A stretch of 34,937 nt of DNA. Source: Lingula anatina (Eukaryota > Brachiopoda > Lingulata > Lingulida > Lingulidae). Positions 1-12,800 of the stretch are shown piece after piece. The notes under the pieces are model-generated. The model was not told the DNA's origin and did not search any database. It worked only from the letters and a program-made list of their open reading frames with translations. Position numbers and translations under genes: made by a program. The stretch covers positions 129,098-164,034 of the forward strand of contig NW_019773759.1 in assembly GCF_001039355.2 (NCBI RefSeq). The letters run 5' to 3'. How positions within the stretch are numbered: the first letter of the stretch is position 1; each line of letters opens with the position of its first letter.

Positions 1-205
1 TTGAATAGGAAGTCATATACTGGCAATCTTACTGTGACCTTGAAATTGACCTTTGACCTATTTATTATCATGAACGTAACTCTGCTGATTTCTTTCTCTT
101 TTAACTCCAAACCTGGCAGAGATAGGTCCATAGTTACTATTGAAGTTGAATAGGAAGTCATATACTGGCAATTTACTGTGACCTTGAAATTGACCTTTGA
201 CCTAC
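1..205 (+). repeat. 146-bp tandem repeat, one full and one partial copy
   Basis: The first 59 bases (TTGAATAGGAAGTCATATAC...) recur at 147-205 with one base missing, so the unit is 146 bp. It contains GACCTTGAAATTGACCTTTG. The same family occurs inverted at about 8348-8580, showing that it is interspersed and not a one-off local duplication. Confidence 0.8.
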
Positions 206-720
206 CTTGCGATGAATTAAACTTTGATTGTACCATTTTTAGTAATATATATTTTTTGCATATTTTGAAAATTCTTGTTGATTGCATTTTTACAGCTTGT
301 CAAGCACAAGACTGGTGGCTGTGTCCCTTATTTTGTGTATGTGGGGTCTATACGAATGCGCTTACTCCAGCTGGTGGTACAATATTCGGAGGCGGTATCG
401 CCTCTCTGATCCTCTAGTTCAACCAGTAGATATGTGAAAAGAAATATAAAGTATTGGATATTGTCTTTCTTTGAGTAAGTATTTGTATAAACCGCAGAAC
501 ATGAAAGTTTTTATGAATAGGCCTTAAAAAGGAATTTATGTATATCTTTGAAACAAAAAAAGAAAGGTTAAGTGGGCTGTCCATATTTATAACAGTGAAA
601 GAGAGTTCCTGTATTCTTTATGTTATCAGATGTCTGTAAGTAATAGTTGAAGTGATAATAATTTGAAATATTGTATTATACAAAGATTCTTTGAAATATG
701 TTTATATGACAAAATTTCAG
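1..720. other. intron sequence upstream of first readable UGGT exon
   Basis: This stretch lies in a UGGT intron whose upstream exon is outside the window. It holds the tandem repeat at 1-205. At 294-402 there is an acceptor-like TTTTTACAG followed by an open stretch of about 37 codons that ends in a stop. I do not recognise its product and it matches nothing expected in UGGT. No other coding signal is visible. Confidence 0.5.
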
Positions 721-819
721 GTTTGATAGACGTGAACAAAGCTGGCACATACACTGATATGACCAACAAAGAACTGACTGCATCACTAGCTGCTAGCATG
801 GTATATATGAAACGCCAAG
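721..819 (+). CDS. UGGT: UGGT exon a (helical linker before a thioredoxin-like domain)
   Basis: The acceptor is AAAATTTCAG and the donor CAAG|GTAGGG. The exon opens with two bases completing a codon, then reads [14 protein letters not shown] and later [12 protein letters not shown]. The second stretch matches the animal UGGT helix just before the strand that opens a thioredoxin-like domain. The reading frame stays open past the donor, but the homology stops there. The exit phase is 1 and joins the next exon as Q-E-E-A-D. Confidence 0.85.
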
Positions 820-3800
820 GTAGGGAAACTGTGTTTGTACTGCTACTGTTGACTTTTCATTTAGTCCAGATCCTAATTGTTCCATGTTGCTCTTCCCATC
901 TTCTTCCCATAGCAGTATATATGCTATGAGACTTGCACTTTTATTATGTACATACATGGTGTTTACATTTGCCATCATTTTGTTGCTGTTGTCATCACGA
1001 TGCACTTTTAGAGATGACATGTTAAGTAGAAAACCATTTGACCCATTGTCTTCAAATTTACAGGACTGATGAATATTAGGAAAGTATAGATCAAAAAAAA
1101 AAAAAACAGTTTGATTGGACCAGTTTTAAATAAAGTTTATTTTTTCATTTTTTATAATACTATATGTAATTCAGATGACACATTAAGGATTTGGTAACCT
1201 TTAGTATCATCCAGACACCAAAAGGAGTTTTTACATGCATCTAATTACCTCCGCCAAGGAGGTTATGTTTTCACCCCTGTTTGTTTGTTTGTTTGTCATA
1301 AATATAACTCAAAAAGTTCGATGGAATTTTCAGGGTAGGTCAGAAATGGGTTAACTTAGAAGTGATTAGTTTTTGGTGGTGATCCGGATCAATAATCAAT
1401 CAATAACCAAAAAACTAAGTTATGGACCGATTTTGATGAAATTTTCAGGAACTGTCGGAAGTGGGCCAAGGAACAGATGATTAGTTTTTGGTGGTGATCC
1501 GGATCAATAATCAATCAGTAATAAAAAATATTGAAAAATTAGGCGTGAAACAGCTTTGGATGGAGACTTTGCTGCCTTGGCAGAGGTCTGCACTCTCTGA
1601 GTGCTTTTCTAATTATTCAATGATTTGTACCCTTTGTGTGTAAATCTATTTTAGTAGATGTGCATAATTATGGTAGATAACATAATTTAACATTTTGTTG
1701 GATCAGTGTTGAATCAACATGGGAGCATTAAAGTGGGTTACCTGGCTAAAGAAATAAAACTGTGGAAGTGATTTGCTTTTTAGTTTTACTTTGTTGTATT
1801 TTTTATATGCTGTATGGTATGTGATGATAAACTAGAATCAATGTTAATTCTCCAAAGGATTGGATAACAAAGTTCTGAAAGCTTGACAAGAAAATTGGCA
1901 AATATGTGAACTCTGTGTTCTTTAATTTTCAGAGGAGGCAGACAAGCACCCTATCACCATGTGGGTGGTGGCAGATCTTTCCTCACCTGCTGGAAGAGCT
2001 CACCTCTACAGTGCTGTTAAACATTTGGTAAATATCATGGAGTGTTCTTGTTCTGTCAGTACCTGTGGCTGTTCTTGCCACTAAGTGAGCCTGGAATATT
2101 CAGTGTTGTGGCAGTTTAGGAATGTGTGTGTGTGCATACAAGATTAAACAGCAAATTAGATAAATTTCTATGCATCAGTGAAGAATGTCTAGGAAGGCTC
2201 ATTTTTATAGACCTAGTACAGCATATATATTTATGATTTCAAACTGATCTTTATGAAGATGATTTTTGTTATAGTTATATGAATACTGCTGATGTGCAAT
2301 ATTAGTGTGTTTTTACAACAGGGGGAACTTTCCCTTTTATTCTAATATTTTCAAAAGGGCATTCCACCAGCACATCCAAATATCAACACAGTCAGATGCA
2401 TCAGTTGTTGTGAATTATTTAAAGGGACAAAAAATAGGATCTGAAACACTTTCTTAGTGCATGGATTGCTTCTTTTTGAACTTATCTGAGAACAATTGCT
2501 ATATTTAAAACATAAAATGGCACATAATTGGCCTTAATCAATATCGCAAAAAAGAATCATATTCACCGTCCCCTTTCAAACCCCGGGCGTCAGCCATCTT
2601 GACACAATTTGAAATAACGCGGCTTCTCTACTCAGTTATGAGATGTAAACAATGCAGACAGCATGTCTTTTCAAAGGTGAGCGTGGATGTGAAGGAGAAG
2701 AGGAATTGCTCACCGAATCTTTGCAGGTAAGCGAGTTATATTTACCAAAAGTACTTTAAAATGGGAAGGTGGCAGTGGAAATCAAAATGTCTGGCAGAGG
2801 AAGTTAAAAAGTGTAGATAACTGCTAATAATTAACGTTTCCTCGGGTAACGCACTCACAGCCAAATCACTCGCACTGGGTACGTACTACTAGTTATATGA
2901 AGCGAGATAGTGCACTTTACCCCTGAGGTGTATAGTTCTGTAAAGCAGGAGGAATACCCTTTTCTGCTCAATGTGGTAATCTACCAGTACTTACAGACTA
3001 ACCTCACACCATATTCTCACAGGGGAATCCCATGAGATATACAATGTAACTCGAGTACTAGTGGGGATAGAGGGTGTTCTTTGTACGACACGTAACTACA
3101 TTAACTTATTTGTAAATTTAATAATATTGTCAATGAATATGATTATAAGGAATGGATTTTTTAGCCTTTCAGAGGAGGAATTGCATGATACACCCCTTCA
3201 AGCACGAGTGAAGAGATCAGGTATGTTAATAATTTTAGTAGTATAACAGGGGCTGATCCAGGACTATTTGAAATGGGGGGGGGGGGGTGTCCCCGGATGC
3301 AAAGCCGACCTCCCCCCCCCCCCCCCCCCCCCCCCCNCTAGTTGGCGTGGGGTCCTGGGCCTGCTTAAAACTTTGGTATTTTAGAGGGTGAACAGTGCCA
3401 TTTGGTACGGTTTAGCACTTTACTGTAGTAAATTAGCTAGTCAAAATTCTAATTCCAAGTGGGGAATATTAGTGTGATTTTTTTACATCAGTTCTTTGAA
3501 ACCATGTGTGATTATGTTATTTCTTCTTGTGGCTTTTATGATTTGATGCAGCTACAGATATTTAAATTTAATTTTTTTGCCATAATCAGACTTGCTTCTT
3601 TATTAAAAGCTGGTTATCATGTAGTGATCATGCCCTCTAATTTGTTGATTTTTGTTAAAGAATAGTGCTGTTATGATAATATCAATACATTTTTTCTTTA
3701 TAACCATTTTATGTAATTTTACTATTACAGTGCCTCAAGTTATATCTGGAAAACTCATACCAGGAAGCACTCCAATCTTACAATACTGCATCACTTCAAT

Positions 3801-6800
3801 GTCGGTGTGACAAGTTGTGTAAAAGACTGCTACAAAAAATTTGCAGCGATGACCACATGATCCACCACCTTTTACCAAAACCGAGTGAACAGTTTTATAT
3901 TATAATGCCCATGTACATGTATTTAAAGTGACAAGACTGAGATCAGCGACAGCCTCAAAGCCTTTATTTTCTGGGCATTGTCAACTTTTCAATACTTTTA
4001 TAATTTTGTCAAATACATCCGAAGATTCAATTCTAATGCAATTCTTGAAAACTTTTTTAGAATATATTTTAATGTCGAACATGTTTTTCTAAGAACTAGC
4101 CCTTTAGTAAATTAACAACATGTACTATCCAACTGTTATTATTAATTAACATATTGTTATGTACAAAGCATAAGCTGCAGTATCAATGTAGCATTAACTG
4201 GGTAGAGATTATGAATGAAATAAAAGTTTAAATATTGAAACATCTTTTATTTATATTTGGCAAAAATACAAGAATAAACAAATTTGCTACATAAGTTTGG
4301 AATTTGGCCAAATCATCTTTATAATTACCTGTCACACGTAATGAATAAGACATACACAGATTTTGTAAGCTTGAATGCATAATTATTTTCATACTTATTA
4401 ATGCTCTCTTCATAAATAAGCCTTCTATTCAAGCATTCACAAACTTTCACATTGTGCAGTACACATAGTATGGTAACATTTTTGAGAGAGACTTATTAAC
4501 AGCCGGGCTATCATGTTAAGAGTCTGATGTACATGCAGACCCATGAGGATTGCAGATCAACAAATTATCCCCCTCTCTGTCAGTGTATTGACTCATGTGA
4601 GCTGACACAAAAGTCTCCATGCAAAGGGATGTGTCATAAGAAGGGACTAACCCAACTTACACAAACAAATTGTTTCATCGGTAAGATATTCACACATACT
4701 TTTCCAAGATGTGCAGGGAATAAATAGAAATGTATAAATATTTCTTTTAAAAATACAGGCATGGCTTCCCTGCATGAATTCTAAATAATGGCTGAGTGGA
4801 GAATTGAATACAGGCACAAGTGTTCACTCAAACCATTTTGTAGGTCTTAAAAGAAATGACATGCAGTCATTTGCCAAATACAGAATTTTATGCTGTAACA
4901 AAGTCACAAAACTGCAACTGGTGATCTTACAAGATCTGACAACACACTGGTTTAAAATCAAGTTGAAGTCACAATATGCCACCAGTACCATATTCCATAA
5001 TACATTTGATGTCATTTAGATTTAAGAAGTAAATGGTGGACCAAAATGGTTTATTCTCAATATCAGGCATATGACTTAGGTTTGGGAGGAAAGACCACCT
5101 TGATTTCCAATCTGTCTGCATTATAGCATACATGTCAGTGCTAGATGGTTTGAAGTCAGCAGATTATGCTTTGTCACATTGGCAAAGATGTGCAGGGAAC
5201 ATTTTTATTTTTTATAAACCAAAATGGTTTATTCTCAATATCAGGCATATGACTTAGGTTTGGGAGGAAAGACCACCTTGATTTCCAATCTGTCTGCATT
5301 ATAGCATACATGTCAGTGCTAGATGGTTTGAAGTCAGCAGATTATGCTTTGTCACATTGGCAAGATGAGTTCACTGAATATATCCTGTAAGCAGCACTCG
5401 AAAGTCAGGAAAAGTCTCTCACTATCCAACTCGTCCCTGCTTTGGACCCTCAAGAGAAGTTCCTCTTTTTTTGGTGGAGAGCCATGGAGTTCCTCTTCCA
5501 TGTAAAAAACTCTTCTTCAGGACACTCTTCTTCAGGACATCATACTGGCAGTTGCTCATAACCTTAAGGTCTAAAAAAGCAAATCAAAATAATAATAATA
5601 ATAATAATTTATTAAGATTGCAACCCAGTGGGTTGAAGTTGTACATAATGTTAAGAAAGTTATAATGCAAATAAAGTGAATATTTGCTTGAATAAAACTG
5701 AGTTAAAAGACTGCTAATTGAACTTTAAAATTATTGTACTTAGGATAAAAGACAACATAATACTATTGGAAATTTAAAAGTGCATATGGAATAAAAGAGC
5801 ATCAGAATCTGTCAGTCTTAAACTGTGGCACTTTGTAACTATTGTTTGATCTTAAAAGACGATTGGATTGCTCAATAAAGATGTGATTCAGTTTGTCAGG
5901 GGATTCAGTTATTTTGTAAAAGAAAGTTTTGCACAGATCTCTTCGTTTATCTAAAGTAAACATATTTGCCAGGTTCAGGGTTTCATCATAGTGTAGGTCA
6001 GGGAAAATAATCTTCAAAGCACGAGTTTGGTCAGTCTCTTAGAGTTTGCATTGCTCTATAGTTAGTCCTGGATGCTACACAGGGCAGGCATATTCTAGAA
6101 TTGAGTGCACAATACTTTGGTAAAGCTTAGCTCGTTTCAGTTGACGTAGGAAATAGAGTCTTGCATTATGTTTACATTATGTGTCGCCAATTTGGAAAAA
6201 ATTGATAAAAGAGAAGTCATGCACCTATAATGCCTAATATATGATGAGTGAATATCAGCTTATTAAAATTCTGCTTACTCTAAAGACATGTTTTAGTCCC
6301 ATGTTGGATCATCAGGATCCTTTAATTCCCTTTTCTTCAGCATCTTCCTCCTCTNAAAGTAATCTTCAAAGCACGAGTTTGGTCAGTCTCTAAGAGTTTG
6401 CATTGCTCTATAGTTAGTCCTGGATGCCACACAGGGCAGGCATATTCTAGAATTGAGTGCACGATACTTTGGTAAAGCTTAGCTCATTTCAGTTGATGGA
6501 AGAAATAGAGTCTTGCATTATGTTTACATTATATGTTGCCAATTTGGAAAAAAATTGATAAAAGAGAAATCATGCACCTATAATGCCTAATATATGATGA
6601 GTGAATATCAGCTTATTAAAATTCTGCTTACTCTAAAGACAGCTTATTAAAATTCTGCTTACTCTAAAGACATGTTTTAGTCCCATGTTGGATCATCAGG
6701 ATCCTTTAATTCCCTCTTCTTCAGCATCTTCTTCTTCTTCCATCTGCACTTCTTCCAGTTCAGGCATCCCATAGGAAAAAGTTACCTTGATACTGCAACC

Positions 6801-9800
6801 AAAAAAAAGCAACAGTACATAAAATTAAGATAATCAAGTTTGAGAAAAATCATGTAAAAACATAACTGAAATAAGTATAAAATTCAACTGAAATAAGTAT
6901 AAATGCCATTTTTCTCAATATGATCACCTTAAATTATCTAGACTGTCATCTTCAACTGCACTAGTATTAACTACAACTTAATTTTGAAGTTTCTTGATCA
7001 ATTCATATTGGTTTAATCTCCGAAATACTGGTTGGACTCTAAAGTTAAAATTGTATGATCTAAATTATTACTCTGGACTATTTATCCATTTACAGATGTA
7101 CTAAACATAAACATGCAATATCTCCTTTCTGATTTATTTATTTATTTATTTTTAATGTAAAAAGGAAACTTAATTGCCTTTAGAATATAAAATCAAAATA
7201 CTATTCAAAGATATTTTCAATTATAGTTGACATGCCATTTAAAACTGAGTTAAACTTATATACAATAACAGCTTCTGCACATTCATTTTGGGATTAAGAT
7301 GCCTAAAGAAATAGCATCTTGGTCATACGTCTTAATTACTGTGTTTTGCATGCCCAGATGTAAGAGGCACAAGAAATGTGCCCTCGGTAAGTCAACAATT
7401 CGCCCCGGCCATGGTAATGTACATGTAATGAAACCAGTATCTCCCACCATGTCCATTTCCATTTAAACTTTCTTTGCTGTATAAACTTACCCAAACCCTG
7501 TCAGAGTCGACATATGAGCAACACTTGTAATTCCTGTTATCCATACCACTCATATCGATTAGTTACAATTTCATGGCATATTTTGGCAAACGAGCCTGAC
7601 AATCGTTAAGAAATACAACGAACACACGTAAATAAACATTAATATCTGTGCTTAATAAATATTTTTACTGGTGTCTTATCTCAAACATAATTGTAAATGG
7701 TACTCACAAATCCAGTAAATACTTCGCGGCCAGGCGATCCTTCGTATCCATGGCCATCCATGCAAGCAGGTTAATTTTCATCTGCCTTCTTCCTCACCGG
7801 TGTTTATTGTTTGCCTGTCGTACATTTGCTGATACACTGTTTTACGCGCATTTTATTTTTCTGGTGTTGACTTTTGTAAAGAGTGTTTCCTTTTTGTTAT
7901 CTTTCTTCCCTTCTTCGATGGAGTCTCAACTAATTCAGCCTCCTGTTCCATGTGCTTTCCCGGCAGCTTGAACTAGTTTTAACTAGGTCACAATACGAGA
8001 ATCTCGCGATATCCGGAAGTCTAGAGAGCTCAATTATGAAAATGGAGGTGGTTGTTGGTAAACCTCCGCTTAAGCGGAGGTTTTCTTTTTATTGTATTTT
8101 CCAAAAATGTTACAGAGCGATGGCGAGTGCCGGGAATGATAGATTAAAGGTTGGTAAATCGCGGAAAAGTAGTGTTAACCTCAGGATAAATCAGGATAAA
8201 TCAATTTTGGCGCGAAAATCCTCTTTTGTGTCCTTTTAACATGAGTTCTCGATTTTTGTGTTGAATGCTACAATTTATAACAAAATCATGGGGAAAAGTA
8301 AAAGATCAAATCCAAATTTGTAAACTGCAGTTCATGGCGAAAAGGAGGTCAAATGTCAAATTCAAAGTCACAGAAAGACTGTCAATATATGAGTTCCTAT
8401 TCAAGTTTATTAGTATCAACTGGCATATCTGTCAGTTTTGGAGATATAGTTGTCCAATTTAGTCCATGGGGAAAATTATGTCAAAGGTCAATTTCAAAGT
8501 CATAGTTAGATTGCCAGTATATGACTTCATATTCAAGTTCAATATTAACTATGGCCCTATCTCTGCCAGTTTTGAAAATATAAGGGACTAAAATGTTGAA
8601 ATTTTGGAGTTATAGTAATGTGCAATAAGTTTCGTACAGAAGAAATTAATTGAAATAAAACAGGTCTTTTTGGTTGATATTCATGAAACGGGAGGTGCTC
8701 AGAAATTCCAAAGGTTTGAATTTCGTGAAATAATGTCATGTTGTTTTTGACCAGAATCTTTTCCAGACTGCACATTTTATTTTCACCACCACAATGTACT
8801 TTTGATACAGCATAACTTGTAAACCGTATGGAATACATTAAATAAAAAATAGAGTATCTTCCAAATGAACATATCTCCCTTTTGAAATGATGAAGCCTTT
8901 ACCTAATACCATAACATACTTTGCTAAAATGGATGAGACACATTAAGAATAAAACATTTTATTTGTCTTAATTGTAAAGTGGCAGAGAAGGACATTTTAA
9001 CAAAATTTGTAGTGCAGATAGATACCCAGTAGAAAACTGCATGGTAATATGTCTTGTCTTATTGTCATACTACTTTTGATTCAGGGGAAATAGACTACCT
9101 ACTTAACTATGCATCNATTAAGAAATACAACGAACACACGTACATAAACATAAATCTCTGTGCTTAATAAATATTTTCACTGGTGTCTTATCTCAAACAG
9201 TATTGTAAATGGTACTCACAAATCCAGTAAATACTTCGCGGCCAGGCGATCCTTCGTATCCATGGCCACCCAAGCAGCTAGGTTTTAATCTGCCTTCTTC
9301 CTCGCCGGTGTTTATTGTTTGCCTGTCGTACATTTGCTGATACACTGTTTTACGCATTTTTTTCTGGTGTTGATTTTTGTAAAGGGTGTTTCTTTTTTCT
9401 TTTTGTTATCTTACTTCCCTTCTTCGATTGAATTCCAGCTAATTGAGTCTCCTGTGCCATGTTGGCTTTTCCCGGCAGCTTGAACTGGTTTTAACTAGGT
9501 CGCAATACGAGAATCTCGCGATATCCGGAAGTCTAAAGAGTTCGACTATGAAAATGGAGTTGGTTTTTGTTATTGTATTTTCCAAAAATGTTACAGAGCG
9601 ATGGCGAGTGCCGGGAATGATAGATTAAAGGTTGGTAAACCGCGGAAAAGTACTGTTAACTCCAGGATAAATCAATTTTGGCGCGAAAATCCTCTTTTGT
9701 GTCTTTTTAATGGAAATATGTCAGCAAGATAGTCATCATTATAAGATCAGATTGCTACTGAAGCTATATATGTCACTTATGAAGATGACAGGCTTTGCAT

Positions 9801-12800
9801 TGATTGAAGTACCTAGAGTTTGAACTTCCCAAAAATCATGTTTTATTTAAGATTGAAGAAACTAAAGCAAACAAGACCAGGTGTAGGTGCAATAACTGTA
9901 CGATTTAAATTGTACCATCCAGATAGGAGATTGTACCTTGACATTTTGTAATTAATATTTAAAAAGAACAAAATCATTAAATGATGGAAATGGGCAGGAT
10001 AAATTTTTTAAGGTAGCAGAATGCTCTTTTTGTCAGTTTCGAGAGATACAATAGCCAGACAGATTAGAACATTAATGTACCAAGGAGTGTAGATAAATTT
10101 GGGCCACAGCAGTGACTGCTGCAAAATTTTAAAAGCAGCTGGATGGCTTTAAAAAAAGATCAAGTATTGCCAAGTATTACAATAAACCAAATAAAGGCAA
10201 AGAATTTTCAGAAGCATTTAAATATTTAGAAAAAGTATGTTGAACTATTCAATTGAGCTATAATTGCTCTCATAATTACCAGCAAAGGTATGCGCTAGTG
10301 CACATGTGTTCTCGACTAAAATGGGGATTTTGTACGGCCTCCTTTGTGTGGAAATGAAATAGAATAAAAAAATTAAGTGAAATTCATTGAAATTTGATTA
10401 GAGTTCTATGGAGTTACTAATTCAAATGAGAGGTAATTAGCTCACCCACCTCCCCTTCTTCCATAGCAAAGGGGTGGAGTACTTGGTTTACATATTTAGA
10501 TATGTATAACTGTATATAATGTGTTGAAGTTATTATGTATCTAAGATAACAGTAAGCATTGATTTCACTTGCTTGTAGTCACCATATTTCTACTTTAATA
10601 CATCTTTTATGATCAAATACAGCTACATATATTATGTTTTTCTTATTAATTCTGCTCGAAGCATCATTCAGTCAAATGACATTTTTTTAGATATTTAAAA
10701 TCAATCAAACAGTCAGCCATTCTGTGTGTCTTTGTAGAAGCACAGTCATACCCTGAGGGTTGGTATTGTCCACAACCCTCGCAGTCCCAGTACCAAGTTG
10801 TATAGAGGCAGCCAGATTCCACTGGCCATCCACACAGCACTGGGATCTCAGGTTCCACACATTGCCAGGAGCTTTGTCACCAAGCTGCTGAAAGAGGACA
10901 ACATACATGCCATATTGGAAGGGACAGAGTCACTCAGTGACTTGGAAGTCCATGTAAGCATTTCTCTCTCTCTCTCTCATTCTCTCTTTATGTGTGGTAT
11001 CTTTTTAATTAGATAACAAATCATGTCAAACTGATCCTAGGGTATGGTAATGGAGGTGTACCTCAAGGCCCTGGACGTACAGACGATGGCTTTCCTACAG
11101 TTCCACTCAGCCTTCTGCACCCAAGTCCTGGGCTTTGAGCCAGGCGCCCAAGGAGTTATAGTGAATGGAAGAATAATTGGTCCATTAAAAGACCAGAAAA
11201 CATTCATAGAGGATGACTATAATCTACTGGAGAAATATACACAGAAGTCGTCTGCTGAGAAAATTGTTCAGATGCTGACGGGATTTACAGAGGACACAAA
11301 GAGGTACAGTCAGTGTGGAAGTGATATAACATGGGGCTTAAGGCAGACTCACTTTGGTGTGGAAAAATCTGTTGAAATTTTCTACCTCCTGTGAGGTTTG
11401 TGATTTAAATGTAAAATGACTGTCAATATAACATCAGGTAGAAACATCTAGGCTATTATATAGTGCATCCATGTATTTGATTTTCATGCACTGATATTAC
11501 ACATCTGATTTCAATTAACTGTTGTGAAAATATAACCAAAATTGTTATTGANAAAATGTAACCAAAATTGTTATTGAGATAAATAAGATGGAACGGAAGT
11601 GGATTTTTTTTTATTTAATTAAGATTGTGTGCTTAAGTCAAAAATTCTAAACTTAAATATTTATAATATGTAAATAGTTTTGTTTCCAAGGTAATTTGAG
11701 TAAAACAGTTAATGATTCCAACTTGAGTCTAGTCTAATTTTCTGGCCCTCTTCATATGAAAATGCAAATAGTTTTAATCCTCTGCTTTTATTTTAGTGCA
11801 ATTTATCACATTGTTCATTTTCTGATAAATATTTAGTTTTCTGGTACTGCTCAGTACTTTTTTTCTTTAAATTTGAAAATATTTGCTATGACTGCAATGT
11901 TTTGGTATGAATTGTGATACTTAAAGTAGGTTTTGTATAGTTATTACCTCCGCCAAGAAGGTTGTTTTTGGTTCTGTTAGTTTGTCTGTCTGTCTGCCTG
12001 TCCGTCTGTCAGTCTGTCTGTCTGTCTGCTAGCAACATTACAGAAAAAGTTATGGACCGATTTTGATGAAATTTACTGGAACTGTCAGAAGTGGACCAAG
12101 GAACAGATGATTAGTTTTTGATGGTGATCCCGATCAATAATCAATCAATAATAAAAAACTAAATCATTATAGAATGAAAATTTAGGGGTGAAACGGCATT
12201 GGGTGGAGACTTTGCTGCCTTGGCGGAGGCCTGTGCTCTCAGAGTGCTTTTCTAGTTGGTCATTTGATTTTTGCAAACTATTTCAATGCTAAAAGGCACT
12301 TATGAACAGTTCACTTAGATAATGAGAACTTTTGTATCAGATTTGTAAAATGCATTGCACCCACATATCAGCAGTGAGTGTTTTTATATTCTTTATTTTT
12401 GATTTATTTCATGGCCTACTAAAGCAATTCAGATCAGGATACTTTTTATTGGCCTCTCTCCTGTTAGTGCTAGATGGTGGCAGGGGGGGTGAGAATGGCC
12501 CTTAAAGCAATGAGACACACATGGAGTGTGGTTTTAAGTTACCTTTATAAGTATTATTTCTATTATTATTATTATTATTATTATTATACCAAAGCTGGCA
12601 CTTCGAACAACAGGATAATTGCATTTGTATTTCACATACAGGCTTGCATGTATTTTCATACTATTCGGTGCATTCATCCTGTTGTTAAAAGCACTAGCGA
12701 TGGTATAAGTCAGCCACTGTATGCGACATGCAAGAGCAAAATATATCTCAACTCGTGTTGTAACTAGTACTTATTGTTGTTATTGTGTTGATGAACATGA

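Larger units (their letters stand above)
7605..8236. repeat. haplotype-like duplicate, left copy (pairs with 9117-9700)
   Basis: TTAAGAAATACAACGAACAC at 7606 recurs at 9118, and the two stretches stay alignable to about 8236 and 9700 with substitutions and a few indels. Each copy contains the antisense exon 1, the TCTCGCGA/CCGGAAGT pair and a plus-strand ATGGCGAGTGCCGGGAAT. The N at 9116 lies exactly at the start of the right copy. Confidence 0.8.

Noticed and set aside
178-417. 79-codon plus-strand frame ending GGGIASLIL
   Set aside because: It overlaps the tandem repeat at its start, has no recognisable homology, and does not fit the UGGT sequence expected upstream of exon 721-819.
2419-2583. 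TTTAAAGGGAC and GTCCCCTTTCAAA as terminal inverted repeats of a transposon
   Set aside because: The match is short and imperfect, and no target duplication was found.
7491-7533. Possible middle exon of the antisense gene (reads [14 protein letters not shown], with a good donor)
   Set aside because: Its acceptor has a poor pyrimidine tract, and including it puts the last exon in a frame that stops after ten codons. Exon 1 to exon 2 directly gives the acidic frame kept in both copies. Could still be an alternative exon.
10664-10908. Two minus-strand frames of 64 and 67 codons
   Set aside because: They lie opposite the UGGT exon 10738-10953 and are its antisense shadow.
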